From positions 11,808,697 to 11,872,696 of the forward strand of contig JAJEKV010000034.1 in NCBI GenBank assembly GCA_021234155.1: a DNA stretch of 64,000 nt. The letters run 5' to 3'. Below the pieces are notes generated by a model. The model saw only the letters and a program-made list of their open reading frames with translations, was not told where the DNA came from and searched no databases. The position numbers were made by a program, and so were the translations under genes. The stretch comes from Isoetes taiwanensis. Taxonomy: Eukaryota; Streptophyta; Lycopodiopsida; Isoetales; Isoetaceae. Within the stretch, counting starts at the first letter, position 1; each line of letters opens with the position of its first letter. Positions 42,481 to 54,790 of the stretch are shown in pieces.

Positions 42481-42783
42481 AATAGATTGGATTGCGAGAA
42501 TCCTAAGCTCAACAGACAACTTTACAACATTTGAGATTAGGCTATTAAACAGACAACTTTACAACATTTGAGATTAGGCTATATAGGGCATACTGGAAAC
42601 ATGAAACTTGAGATGAGTGCTCTTTGTAGCGTCTTGCATGTTGCTTTTCCTACCTAAGAATATAATGTACTTTGCAACCAGAAGAGGTGTACTTGCAGGC
42701 AAAAGTATCAGCTAAAATACAAACATGTAAGTATCTCCTACATGCAAATATGTGAGATGGCATATAATGTTTAGATAAAAAAA

Positions 42784-43186
42784 AATGCAAATACGTGAGA
42801 TGGCATATAATGTTTAGATACGTCCTTACCTACGTATACCTCCTACTCTAATAATTCCTGATTAACCAACATCACTAGCAAAATGATATGTGCATGGCCA
42901 AATCTTCCCTGCAAATGGAAACACAGAAAATTGTTTGATTAAAGAAAAGATACCAACCATGCGGAAGAGTCCCTGATCATGTCAACCACTGATAATGTAT
43001 TATAGTTGGTCAAAGAACTTGCTCCTTACAAAAATATTCTGTGGCAAGTCCCTCTTTTGGACTTTTCCTTCTCATATGTAATACTATGATTTAGGCACAT
43101 GGCCATTGCTCAGCTCTCCATTATTTCAAAAAGACTCCATTATTTTAGACAATAGTATATTGTTGCAGGACACATAGATCTCCCAA
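42784..43186. repeat. Segmental duplication A, copy 2
   Basis: Diverged direct copy of 42028-42480 ('ccttacctacg' at 42824 against 42072, an offset of 752 bp). Preceded by an extra local duplication of 'aaata.gtgagatggcatataatgtttagata' (near 42745 and 42788). Non-coding. Confidence 0.75.
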
Positions 43187-43865
43187 CCCAACTATCAATT
43201 AAGTGCGCCTGAGTAAAATGTTTATATTTAGGAGCGAAATCAATTGCATTGCCAGAACTCAAACTACGATGATGGTGGGTGGCCTATGAAATTCTGGTGC
43301 AGTAAAGTATCTTAGCATTCAATCTTCAGCAAACAAACTTAAGGTGCCATATCAGTCTCTGACAATAACTCCAAAGCTATATATGTTGCTCTATAATAAC
43401 TCATCGTTGATTGAAGTGAATCTGGAGAGAGAATGAGATCTGACATAAGCTAAGAATATAACTACTTTCTGAAATATGCTAACTTACCATTGTCCTTGAC
43501 TTGGATAGAACCTTGATCATATAGTGAAGCATGCCTTCAAATGGAAAAATCTGAAACCTTAGGTATTTTGCATGCATATATATATCATCCCGGAGAATAT
43601 TTGATTTCAACATCCCTGTATTGAATGTTTGCTATTTGATGGGGCCTTATTTTCTTATCTCATCCCAACGGTGCAAGAAGGTAAGTTACCTAAATCTGAG
43701 CATGCTGACTAATAAATTCCCATTGAGATGCTCTCTTCATATCATAGAATTTCATGAGCCACTGTACTTCAGGAGGCAAAAGACAAAAGTCAAAATTTGT
43801 CAATTCTTGTGGAGGTCCCTAGTCCGAATTTCTCTGGATGCATTCATACTGCTCATAAATTGAAA
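43187..43865. other. Gene-free stretch between duplications A and B
   Basis: AT-rich. The open frame 43621-43863 has no recognised domain. Confidence 0.3.
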
Positions 43866-44400
43866 AAGAGGAAACAATTGTGAAATAGAAAATGGACTGC
43901 ATGGCCTGCAACAATAGCAAAGCATTATTAGAAACATACTCTTTTCTCAAAAACAAAGTATAAGATGGCTAATTTACCTGTATTGCAGAATGATGAACAA
44001 TAATTTGAATATGGAACTAAGAAGCAAAACAATATCAAATTTAGATTCAAATTTCCATTCATAATCAAGTTAGATTTTCAATGGAGGTCATCATGAACGA
44101 AGAGAGGCATGTTGAAACTGTCACAATGAGGCCCACCCACTTGCTACATATGGTTTGACACTTACATGGAATTGCAAAGAGCCCTCCTATTGTTCATCAT
44201 ATAAAGAGATTAACTCCCAAATCTCAGCCATATAGAAGTTCAAAAATATGCAAAGTAATTGCATCAAATATATTTGCCACTTGCTACATTGGTGCAAAAA
44301 GATGAGTACAATTGTTACACATAGCAAAACTTTCCCAACCATACTTTAGTTCAAAAACATGCAAATTAGTTGCATAGAGATCTTTGCTAAATTTATGAAG
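43866..44400. repeat. Segmental duplication B, copy 1
   Basis: Contains 'aaagtataagatggctaatt', 'atttagattcaaatttccattcat', 'atcatgaacgaagag', 'gaggcccac' and 'ggaattgcaaaga' in an order repeated about 850 bp downstream. The end part 'tttagttcaaaaacatgcaaattag' (near 44347) also recurs near 46302. Confidence 0.7.
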
Positions 44401-44734
44401 TCTACATCTCGATTGAAAGCGGTAGGATAAGCATAATCAAACCTAGCCTAGCCACCAAACGCATGATAGATGGGCCATCCAGATCCGATGAGGCAAAAAT
44501 GACATGCCTTTGCCGAGAGAATCTTCTAGAAATGTTTTCCTATTGCATGTATGAAAAACAAACAAAGGCAAGCAAAAATGACAATAAATATGTAGATTGT
44601 GCCGAACTAGTTGCATAACAAAATTTCACACTCTATCTCATCATACTTCTGATCAATTGAAAAAAAGAAGAATGATTGGATCTGAATCCCATCTAGCATG
44701 ACTAAATTACAAAATCTTGACCATTTGGCCGGAG

Positions 44735-45130
44735 GAAGAAAAATGGGTTGCATGACACACCTTATCAATATTTAAACATTATTAGAAACAGGCCCCACCT
44801 CAAACGAAGTACAAGATGGCTAACTTTGTTCATTTGCATAAAGATCAACAATGATTGGGATATGGAACCAAAAAAGGAAGCAACGTCAAATTAAGATTCA
44901 AATCTCCATTCATATCAAGTTAGGTTTTTAATGGAGCCATCATGAGCGAAGAGGAGCTTGCCAAAACTCTCGTTTGAGGCCCACGCGCACTTCTAAATAT
45001 AGATTGGAAACTTGGATGGAGTTGCAAAGATCAGATCCAATTGTTCATCATAGAAGACATTAATGGCTGCCACATTTATGGCTAAACAATTTCAAAAACA
45101 TGCTAGTTGCATTCGAGATATTGCTACTTG
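44735..45130. repeat. Segmental duplication B, copy 2
   Basis: Diverged direct copy of 43866-44400 ('cgaagtacaagatggctaact', 'aattaagattcaaatctccattcat', 'atcatgagcgaagag', 'gaggcccac', 'ggagttgcaaaga'). Its expected right end is found separately near 46290-46355, beyond a repeat-rich stretch. Confidence 0.65.
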
Positions 45131-45539
45131 CTCTCTTCTTTTGCAAAGTTGATCCAATTGTTCACCATAAAGAAGACACATTTACCTTTGTTTCCAACGA
45201 ATAGAAGGTAAATGGCCTTCAAACTAGGTGACAAGTGTCCCAATGCCGTTAGTAACTTCGGGCACTCACCCCTATTTGGAGCTTGGCACATAGGTTTCCA
45301 TGTCGGCGCTTTCATCGGATCTCCATTCTGGATTTCCACGAGCTCACTTCCCACCCACCCTCCCTCTTTCCCCTTTTTTACGTTGATTCATAGGTCATTA
45401 TTTCCAATTAACACCTTGGCCTTGTTAGTATGATCCACTTTGTTATTCTTTGTATTCGTTGATTTATGGTTATGGAGACTTGCTAAGTTATGTTGATATG
45501 TGACTTTTTCGTTTATGGTAGCTTATGTTTATGTTGATA

Positions 45540-45950
45540 TGTGACTTTTCGTTTATGGTTTGAGAGCCTAGGTGGCTTGTTTTTGGTGTTAAAGCCTTGG
45601 TGGCTTGTTTATGGTTGAAAGCCTTGGTGGCTATTTTATGGTTTTAAAGCCTTGGTGGCTTATGTTTGTAGCCTTTGGTGCCGGTGGGCGCGGGGTCTTG
45701 TCTTACTCTTGTTATTCTTTTTCGCAGCCAATCTGACCTACTTTGGTTATTACTAAATTGATTGATATGGTTATGGAGCCTTGGTGGCTTATATCGGTAT
45801 GGGACTATTGGTTTATGGTTTTATAGCCTTGGTGGCTTGTTCATGGTTGAAAGCGTTGGTGGCTGTTTTATGGTTTTAAAGCCTTGGTGGCTTATGTTTG
45901 TAGCCTTTTGGTGCGGTGGGCGGGGTTTTGTCTTACTTCGTGTTATTCTT
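45540..45950. repeat. Minisatellite with two-level periodicity (GCCTTGGTGGCTT)
   Basis: The word AAAGCCTTGGTGGCTT or close variants recurs every 35-40 bp. The whole arrangement, ending in 'tttgtagccttt', 'ggtgcggtgggcg' and 'cttgtcttac', is repeated once with a 232-bp offset (45665 against 45897). It interrupts the copies of duplication B, so it lies in inserted sequence (about 45430-46285). Confidence 0.7.
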
Positions 45951-45959
45951 TTGCGGGAT

Positions 45960-47283
45960 GGCGAGATGAGTTCTTGATTTTGGATGGTTGGTGAAAGCTA
46001 CTTGCTTTCAATCGAGTTACGATATAGTTGGCGGCTTTCATGCGCATGTGGCTTTCCTTTTTCGGCGTATTTGTAAACCCAAAAGGCGGTAGGCATGAGG
46101 GTTCTTTTCTTTTCTATTGTGTATAACATCTCTTAGATGGTTGTTTATCTTTAGGGTTTCCTCGAAAACCGAAAAGGCGAGTTTTTCATCAGGGGATAAG
46201 CTTCTCTCTTAGAGCATGTTATATGAGCATGTTTACATAGCATGTTTTACGTTTTATGGAGATGCCCACAAAGGGCCATTTTGTCATGTTTTGCCATACT
46301 TTTAGTTCAAAAAACATGCAAATTAGTGCATGGAGATCGTTGCTAGATTGAGAACAAATTCAATTTTTTTTTTTTTAAACATGATAGAACACTAAAGCAA
46401 AAGATTTAGCATACCTATTTCCAAAGCGTCTTGGACATTTCAAAGACAAACCATAAAAAAGCTATAGAAAAGCGGTATGTTCTCCTCAACAATTTCTAAA
46501 ACCTTGTCGATTGGAAAATGGTGAAACCAAGAAAAATCCGGCATTGATGAGCATACCCTACTTTTTGAATTCACATCAATGAGTCTTCATTCTTCTTGGA
46601 CATATCTTGATGCAAAACTATCATTGCCATGACATAAATTTCCCATTCTATCTTTATCTTCTTGCTATGGCCTTGTGAGATTTCTATATCCAACCCTGTC
46701 GATTGAGAATGAGACATAGGTATAAAACCTCGATTTTGGAATCGTAAAATGCATCTCTACCTTTCAACTCTTTGCCGGCAATAATCATGGCTTCAAAAGC
46801 GGTTCCATGACTTCATGTCTATCTTGGTTGAGATTTTCATTAAACTCCCGGTGGCCTGCATGTTCCATGATACCAAAAATTAGAACCCCAAACAAAAGCT
46901 CGGCATAAAGATGAATAAGATAGACTACGAGTAAAGGCAAAAGAAAAATGATGGAAGATCTAGAAGAGGATTTGTGGGGCCAGCACTATACCTCTTTGGA
47001 TGATTTGGATTATCAAAGGAATTCTAAGTTGAAGTTCTTAAGAACGCGGTTCCCTTGATATTAGATGGTGCTTGAGTTTTAAGCAGACGAACTCGATTTA
47101 GCAAGGATCCGCGGGTGACACCGCTTTATCAATTACATGTCCTAATGTATCACCGTAGGTGACGCAGAAGGTGCATTTCGATTATACCTGTAACGCGACT
47201 CATCACATTTCTCGCCAAAGACGAGCTCTAATTTATCCAGTGATCATCCATGGAACTCAGAGGCGAAAAGTCATCTTGAAAAT
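45960..47283. other. Gene-free segment
   Basis: No domain-bearing frame was found. 46292-46355 is a fragment related to duplication B. The remainder shows no clear repeat by eye. Confidence 0.3.
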
Positions 47284-47656
47284 TTAGAGAGGGTTTTTCC
47301 CTTCATATAACTTTATGAAAAACCGAGCATGATGCGTTAAACGTTGGGATGGAGAGTTTGATAACCCAAAAGGAAATCCACCTTGTGGTAAGGGTACTCC
47401 CACGAGGTGGGTGAAGGTAGTCATTAGTTGATCGCTTTGATTGAAATTTGATTGTAGCCCTAAAACCATCCATGAAGGAGCACATTTCATGACCAATGAC
47501 CTCTTCCAACCCGGCCGTCCGTGAAGGAAGTGTGAAGTGATCACACCGCGGGCTCGATTGAGTTTGCGATAGTCCACGCACGGATCCATCAATAAGGTGT
47601 TTGAGAGTTATCGACGATGGCTCACCCATTCTGCATCGTTTGACCTCATAGATCAA
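47284..47656 (-). pseudogene. Ty3/gypsy reverse transcriptase fragment, minus strand
   Basis: On the minus strand one frame reads 'CVDYRKLNRA' and 'GGFPFGLSNSPS', another 'GHEMCSFMDGFRATIKF' and 'SFWVIKLSIPTFNASCSVFH'. 'VDYRKLN', 'GHEMCSFMDGF' and 'PFGLSN' are successive gypsy RT motifs, so this is an RT fragment with frame changes and no catalytic FxDD block retained. The upstream protease/gag part would lie at higher coordinates (to about 49400) but was not recognisable. It is unrelated in position and strand to the element at 3223-8430. Confidence 0.7.
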
Positions 47657-50600
47657 AACCCCGCGAAATTTAGAAGTTTGTCACCAATTTCACCCTGGCT
47701 GGCCACGGTAATTTGGTTGAGTCAGATCGCCGTTGTTATACAGACGGGCATCTGATTTGGTGGTGGAATGCAGGAAAGTTCCCCAAGTCTTTGTTGATAC
47801 CCTCAAGATCTTATAGCTCCAGACAAATGTGTTTGAACTTTTGAAGAGCGCATTGGCGATGTTCGATAGGTGGTCGGAAGATTTGCATTTAGGCGACCGG
47901 CTTCATTGTTGCCAAATACAATCTCCATATAATCACCAGAGTTTGAATATGAGGAACAACTTCCTCGCGGTCATGAACAACAAGATGAGCAGGAGGTTGA
48001 AAGCATGACAGTGAGGGAGCCTGCATTTTGTACAGGAAGAAAAGCTGCTGTTGAGCCGCCATCCAACAAAGGGTTGCTTCATGATGAACGCCCAAGCTGC
48101 TGCGTGAGAAAGTTTTGTGCTCAAAATGGTCAAGACGCTGAATCTCTATTGCAAGGAGCCGTGGCGGGGGCCCAGGTAGCAGCTGTCGTGCTGCCTGTCC
48201 CTGATCTGCAGTCATCTCCCGTGGATCGCTGGTCTGTGGTAGGATGAAAGAGACGCACTCGGCCGGTGGAGCCCAACCCTGATAGATATTCGCGTTTCTT
48301 CGTAATCAAAGGTTTGAGAGAGAAGCAAAGGTTCGTACGTTCACCGAGATGATCTGCCGGTTTCCAACCAGTAGCATTGAGATGACCATCTGGTGAATGA
48401 CGAGGCCGGGTCATGGGCCCAAGAATGAATACTTTTGGCCTCGAGGGAGAAAAGGCCCGCCAATCATTTCATAATCAATCGATCTTCCTGCCTTTTCCAA
48501 AACACCAAATTCCGGCGAACTGAGGTCGCCATATTGATGGAAGAAGAGGTTAGGACGCTTGAGGTGGCTGCGGATATGGCCATTAGCTAACGATGTCACA
48601 TGGGGCATGGTAAAGTTGTTGATGCCCATTTGCTTGCGGAGCTTATTCGGTGATAGATTGACAGCACTACCCGCTGGTCATGGTTACTGATGATTGCCCA
48701 CCGCGGGTGCATGTCCGGGTGGGTGTGGAGGTAGCGGCGCCCAACCAACTGTGGAAGGGGCAACGTCCTTGAGAGCGTGACACGGTTTCATAAAATGGCT
48801 GCTAACCATGAATCTGAGATTTTGCAAGTTTTTCCCCAAGTTCCAAGGATACTAACATGAGAAAATGATCCAAGGATCCAAGGAGCAAGAGACTTGGTAA
48901 TGAAGGAAGAATTTTGAGAAGTCACATCCGCTAAAGAGTAAAGGAGGACACGTTGTTGAGAACGTGGAGGGCTGAGATGACTCCGGGAGATGCAGCATCC
49001 CCGGACCGAAGCCCGGTATAGTGTTCATGAGATACGATATCTGACGGGTACGACATGAGGCATGAGTTATCCAGATCAGCAAAATGAATATGTTTGGCTT
49101 CGCGATGAGGGATCGATCAATCGCAGTGTGCTGCGATCATGAGGAAGGACAGGTCGGCGTGCTGACGCCCGGTTCCGGCGTGAAACCAAACTCTACCCAA
49201 TTGAGTGTTGAACCGAGGATTGAGAGCCCGACAATTCTTTCCGGGCTTGTTGATCCATCTGGAGGAGTTGCCGCGTTACATGTTGTTTTATGCCACGAAG
49301 TGTTGTTTGGCGCCAAAAACAACACCAAAATGACCCCAAAGTCCACGTACCGGTTTATCCGATTCGTGTTTAAAAGAGATGTTGGTTTTGGCAAAAATCT
49401 AATCGCGGTTTTCCTCGTGGCAGCTTTGTTTTGATCAACGGTCCTTTTTTCACTATTGTTTTTTCACTAACTTTGTCAACGGCGGTGGTTTTTTCTTGAC
49501 CTGCTGTTTTTGGAGGAGCTATTGTTTGTATTCCAAAACATACATGTAAGTTTGAATATTAATACGGAAAAATTGAAAAGAATAGTTTTTTTTTCCTTTC
49601 AATGTGTGTTGTTTTGTTTTCCACTTGTAGTTTTGTTAACATTGTTTTCACAAAAGAAAATACGAATATCTAAGAACCACATGTAGCTATTTTAGAATAA
49701 TTGTTGTTTTCAAATGTTGTTTTACTACTATATGTAGTTATTAGATATGTTCTTTTTTCTATAAGCGTATTTTAAAAGTTATTATTGTTTCTTAAAAACA
49801 CGTAGTTTTAAAGAAATCCACATAGGGAAATATTTAAGTTTTCCTTGATTTGATATGTAGCTATTAGTAGAAGGCAGACACGTTGTTTCTGTCATCATAG
49901 TCATGGTTTCAATGAAATAAAATATATGTGGCTTTATTTAAATTTAGAGAAACAACCTCGCTTGGTCCGCTCGAACATCTGGCTCAACCAATCAAATATT
50001 GACACGTGGCACTCAATTTTTCAAAAATAATTATATATTAGCTATTGACAATTAATCTACTACAAAGGAAAAAGATGAATGGAGCAAGCATCATTTGAAT
50101 GTCTACTAAACTCAAGTTTGCCTTTAAGTTTTGACCTTAATGATTCCATATTTAAACTCAAGCTTGCCTTGAAACACAGATTATAGTTTTCACAAATTTA
50201 TATATTGTATAAAACTCAATTTTGCTTTTGACCAAATTTGCTTAAGCGTGGAGCTGATTTGATACATAAGGTAAATGATATGCATATTCTTCATGCACCG
50301 CCTTGCAAACTTATGGTCTGTTTTCATTATGCCAAAATATTCAAGAAAGAAAAGATCCCTTAACAACCTTGACAAGTTCGTATTATGTTTCATAAAATGG
50401 AGGGTCACCAAATGCATTTTCGTTAGCTTAATCCTCTCTCTTCCTCGTGACAATAAACACCGCAAGGATGGGGCCACCCTTCATAGAAAGCTAATGCTCT
50501 TCCCCGCAAACACAAGGAATATTGAGTGCTCAATTGATTCTATTTTGAAGTAGATGTAATAATCGTATGCTCATTGCCAAATTTTGACTCAACCTTTATC

Positions 50601-51220
50601 CAAAATTGGTTTAAAAAGACAGTCAATGTTCAAAATTGGTTTTAGAAAGACAAATAACAGCTGGTCCTTTCCAGCTTCTAAAGGCATATCAAAAACAATT
50701 AGCTTGGCAGGCAGATTCTTTTACCACGCTCTAGAAGTTTCATTCATAGAAATGCACTGCCCATGTAGTTTCTAGAAACACATCATGGGTATGCAATCGT
50801 GGGAGGAAATAGAGAGAATAAGATTTACCGATCCACTTCCAGCCCGGACAAGAGTCGCCAAGCCTTCTTCGATCCTCATTCCGCCTACTCCGTTGATTGC
50901 TTCCTTTTAAGTGATCTACAACGGAAGCTCCGCATGGGGTGGACTAGGTCATCCTCGTGGATTGAAAGAATGGTATTAGGGACTTTTACAAGATCAACAA
51001 GAGAGAGCAGATCGAATATGCTTTTGGTCGGAGTTACCTTTGGAGTCCAGTTTCACATCTTCGTAGTCTCACCGCCATAGCTGCACTCCAACCTTAACAA
51101 TTAATTATTCAATCTAGGTCATTCCGATTGTCTTGTCCTGACGCAGACAGGTACCATGTCCATTTGGATCACCCCTTCGCATCCGGCGCGCCGGTATTTT
51201 ACTTTCAGTTCTAACGATGG
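47657..51220. other. Probable gypsy flank, then AT-rich gene-free sequence
   Basis: 47657-49440 is GC-richer and may contain more of the minus-strand gypsy element, but no domain could be named. 49440-51220 is AT-rich. A small duplication 'caaaattggttt.a.aaagaca' occurs near 50600 and 50631. Confidence 0.3.
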
Positions 51221-51354
51221 ATCTATGTAATGACCTTGATGTTCTTGATATCTTCCTGGGCCTTACAGTTCATTTTGTACTGAAGTTGATGCAGCGATGC
51301 AGCACCACATCGTAAGAAGAAGCTTTCACATCGCCACAAAGGGAGCCCCGCCGA

Positions 51355-51605
51355 TCGCCAACGCCAAGTGAAGGCGCCATTGCCAAGGGGGAGAGGGAAA
51401 ACAGGGAGGAAAGGTGAGGAGAGGAAAAAATACGTGTGAGGAGCTCCATTGGATTCACCATCGCCAAGGGCCAAGTAGCTGGGGCGGGGTAGAGAGGAAA
51501 AATGTGGAGGAAAGTACGTGGGAGAGAGGAAAACAGGGAAGGAGCCTGGATTCGCCATCGCTGCCATAGTCAAGGGGGAGAGAGGAAAACATGAGAGGGT
51601 GCTAT
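51355..51605. repeat. Purine-rich degenerate tandem repeat
   Basis: Phrases of the type 'gccatcgccaagggggagagaggaaaacagggagg' recur several times with variable spacing of about 70-90 bp. The long minus-strand open frame over it (51223-51636) reflects low-complexity sequence rather than a gene. Confidence 0.55.
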
Positions 51606-52594
51606 TGTATGGAGGGAAACATATGGCGAAGGCCAATCACATTAGAGGACTTGATCAACATCTTAGCTGCTCATCGCGGGTCACAATCTCACCATCAATT
51701 TCAAGGCCGTAATATCTACATAAGAAAGCAATAAAATGTTATGGGGATGAAGATCTCAACCGTCCATCTTGATTCGCTTAATAAAATACTACTTGCACTC
51801 TGGTACGCATATTTTTAAAACATATATAATAAATTTTGGTCCCCTTTCTTCCTACTGTTGTGGGCTATTGTTTCCTCCTATTGTGCCCCACTCTTTCTCT
51901 CTCCCCGCCGCCTTTTTATATACATAACTCCTTACCCCTACTCCTTTGAGGTGTATGGCCGCTCCATATTTCTTCTCGGGATGTCAGAGTAGCGATTGCC
52001 CTTGAAACTATTTCAGTCGTGACCCCTTAGGTGGATCTCGCCGCAATTGCCTCGGCAACTCGGCCGCTACAGCCCACACGAGTTGGTTTAGCTGATCCGC
52101 TTACCAAGCCTTTTCCCAGCTCTTAAGAAAGCAAAACATTCTCAAATTTTAAATGATAAAAGGTGAAAAGGTTATATGCACACCCGAAAATAAAACCCGC
52201 ATAGCAAAGGTCGATTGTAAGAGCTTCATCAACCTCAAGATAAGTTTTTACATCGAGAGGCTCCCGCATGGTAGCACCAGATAGCATAGGCAAGGCTAAA
52301 CCGAGTTGCCGAGTGTTTAGAACTATTTCCATCCTGTAAAGTAATGCAAATGTAATAGATGCGTAATAAAAATTGAGAAGATTATATGGTCTGGCACAAT
52401 AGCTTGCGTGAAAGAATTACTCCTCCTCACATTGGAAGCTCACTAATCATAGCCGGATCTCGCTAATCCTAAGAAACTAGCATTAAAACCGGAGATAATA
52501 TCGAAGTTCCGAACCTCAAGCCGAACATAAGTAGAAGCAAAACATCTCGTGATCTCAAAATAGAAACTAAGGCAGTAAGCAATCATTTATAGGC
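51606..52594. other. Gene-free spacer before the satellite complex
   Basis: No recognised gene or long repeat. Confidence 0.3.
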
Positions 52595-53250
52595 GAGATG
52601 CCCACATGTTGGAGCCCACATGGCATGTTTGAGCTTGGCATGTTTGAGCCTAGGTGGTGGCTGCAAAGCCAAGGTGGCATGTTGGGAGTCCAGATGACAT
52701 TTTCGTTTGAGCTCATCCTTGGCATGTTGGGATGCCCAGGAAGTGCCTGGAGCTCATCTCATACGTTTGAGCCCAGGTGGCATGTTGAGCCCCAAGATGA
52801 GAGCAAGCTCTGAGCCACCCTGGCATGTTGCTCAGGTGGCATGTTGATGTGGGCGGCATGTTGCTCGTGTGGTACGTTTTGAGCCCAGGGTGGCTTCGTT
52901 TGAGCCATCTTGGTACGTTTGAGCCACACCCTGGCACGCCTGACCATGTGGCACGTTTGACATCACGGCAATGCCTGAGCCTGCACGTCGAGTCCTGGCG
53001 GCTTGCCTGAGCTCATCCCTGGCACTGTGCCTGAGCTCAACACTGCCAGGAGCCCAGTGGCACGTTTGTCCGTGGCATGCCCTGGCTCAACCCTGGCACA
53101 TCGAACCCAGGCAAGCTGACCCAGCATGCTTGAGGTCTGCGGCATGTCAAGCTCAGGTAAACAGCAGCTTGACACCCTCATACGTTGGCTCAGGGTGGCG
53201 CGATGCTTGAGTTACCTGGCGTACGTTGATTTCAGTGGCATATTGGTGTT
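52595..53250 (+). repeat. Minisatellite array 1 (GGTGGCATGTTTGAGCC unit), forward orientation
   Basis: Variants of GGTGGCATGTTTGAGCC(C/A) recur with a period of roughly 18-25 bp across the whole segment, with many substitutions and small length changes. Open frames on both strands through it are by-products of the repeat. The same unit in the opposite orientation begins about 30 bp after this array ends. Confidence 0.85.
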
Positions 53251-53279
53251 CGGCGTTATCATGTCGGAGCCAAGGGGTC

Positions 53280-53795
53280 TAAATACGCCAAGTGGTTGAA
53301 ACATGCCACCTAGGCATAACATGCCACCCAGGGCTCAAACATGCCACTTGGCTCAAACATGCCAAGGTGGCTCAAACATGCAACGCTGGCCCAACATGCC
53401 AAGTTGGCTCAAACAGATGCCAAGGGTCTCAACATGCCAAGGTGGCTCGTGCACGCTGTTGCGAGCCCGCATACGCCACCCAGGGCCGACATGACAAGGT
53501 GGCTCAAACATCACGTGGCCCAACATGCCACCTAGGTTCCAACATGCTGCGGCTCAAACATGCCACGCGTGATTCCAACATGCCATCAATGCGGGCTCCA
53601 ACACACGTGGCTCTAACATGCCAAGGTGGCTCAAATGCCACCCAAGCCCAACATGCCACCCAGGGCTCACTCCATATGCCAATGTGAGTCTGCAACATGC
53701 CACCCAGGTTCCAACATGCAAAGGTGGCTCGTGCAGCACCTAGGCTCAAGCATGCCACCTAGGCACTCCAAGTGGTGACATGGCATGTCAAGTGG
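53280..53795 (-). repeat. Minisatellite array 2, same unit in inverted orientation
   Basis: The unit now appears as its complement (GGCTCAAACATGCCACC and variants), with a switch point between about 53245 and 53285. Arrays 1 and 2 therefore form a head-to-head inverted arrangement that could pair over several hundred bases. Confidence 0.85.
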
Positions 53796-53809
53796 GGCGG
53801 CGTCATGTT

Positions 53810-53915
53810 TTGATTTCAGGGCTAAAATGAAAAGATGTCTATCTTTGGTCTTTCTATTGGGTGATGTTGGCAAATTTTGGGTGACATATGGCTATGGCTA
53901 GATGGTGGTGACGTG
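53810..53915 (+). repeat. Inverted flanking segment X, left copy
   Basis: 'gatgtctatctttggtctttc', 'tgggtgatgttggca' and 'tggctagatggt' are matched in reverse complement at 57565-57680 ('accaaagatggacatctttgg', 'gctaacatcaccatcg', 'atcatctagccatg'). The two copies flank the inner repeat block and lie next to minisatellite arrays 2 and 3. Confidence 0.75.
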
Positions 53916-53999
53916 ATCAGACTTTTATGCAAGAAATATGATAACTTTTGAAATTTTGTAGAGGAGTTTGGCAAGGGATAGAATAGAAGCGATCTTGAG

Positions 54000-54790
54000 A
54001 ACCACAAGCCCTTTCCAGCTGAAGGAGTCCGGATCGATACAGCAGGGGATTCGACCCATCTCCGGCATGGTCCACATCTCCCGCATGGTCCCCAAAGCAT
54101 GCCACAGAACTCCATGCAGTTTCTGGATGTGTGAGTCTCCGGGCTGGATAAACCCCAAGAAACCCTGTGGTTTGATAGGGCTTACATTCTCGATGTCTGA
54201 TGACCCGTAGGGCTCCAAGATCCTCGACGGAATACCGTCGGGATACCCCTGCACCTGGAGACAGCCAGGCCCTCCCAAGATAGCTACCTTCTGAGAGACT
54301 TCACAAGCCCCTTTCCAGCTCAAGGGGAGTCTGGAAAGCATACGCTGTGGGGATTCTCGGACTTCCATCTCCCGCATGGTCCTTGAGCATACCAGAACTC
54401 CATGTAAAAGCCGGATGTGTGAGTTCGCCTTTGACGTTGAGATGTGTAAACCCCAAGAAACCCTGGTTTGATGTGGTTTACATTCGATGCCCGATGACCC
54501 GTAGGGCCCGTGGACGCGGGGCCCCGTTCCGCCGGATGCCCCTCATGGTGCACCGGGAGAGGCCAGAGCCACGGCAGTTATACCTTCCGGACTCCTCGCC
54601 GCCCCTTCCAGCGAAGGGGAGTTCTACGTCGCTGCTGTGGGGATCGACCCCCATCTCCCGGGTACATGGTCTCGTAGCATACACGCAGAACTCCATGCTT
54701 CCTGGATGTGTTAGTCTCCGCTCTTGATCGCCGAGATAAACCCTACCAAACCCTGGTTTGGTAGGGATTTACATTCTCGATGTCGATCAG
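54000..54790. repeat. Three tandem copies of a ~290-bp unit
   Basis: 'agaactccatg' occurs at about 54106, 54390 and 54688, each preceded by 'cccctttccagc' and 'catctcccg.catggt' and followed by 'ggatgtgt.agt', 'aaaccc..accaaaccctggtttg' type text and 'ttacattc.cgatg'. The period is 284-298 bp. No recognised protein. Confidence 0.8.

Noticed and set aside
45212-45433. Small open frame 'MAFKLGDKCPNAVSNFGHSP' as a gene
   Set aside because: Overlapped by an equally long antisense frame, no domain, no splice context, and it lies at the edge of a repeat block.
51223-51636. 137-codon minus-strand open frame
   Set aside because: It lies over a purine-rich tandem repeat and reads as low-complexity Leu/Ser/Pro/Phe sequence, with an equally open frame beside it.
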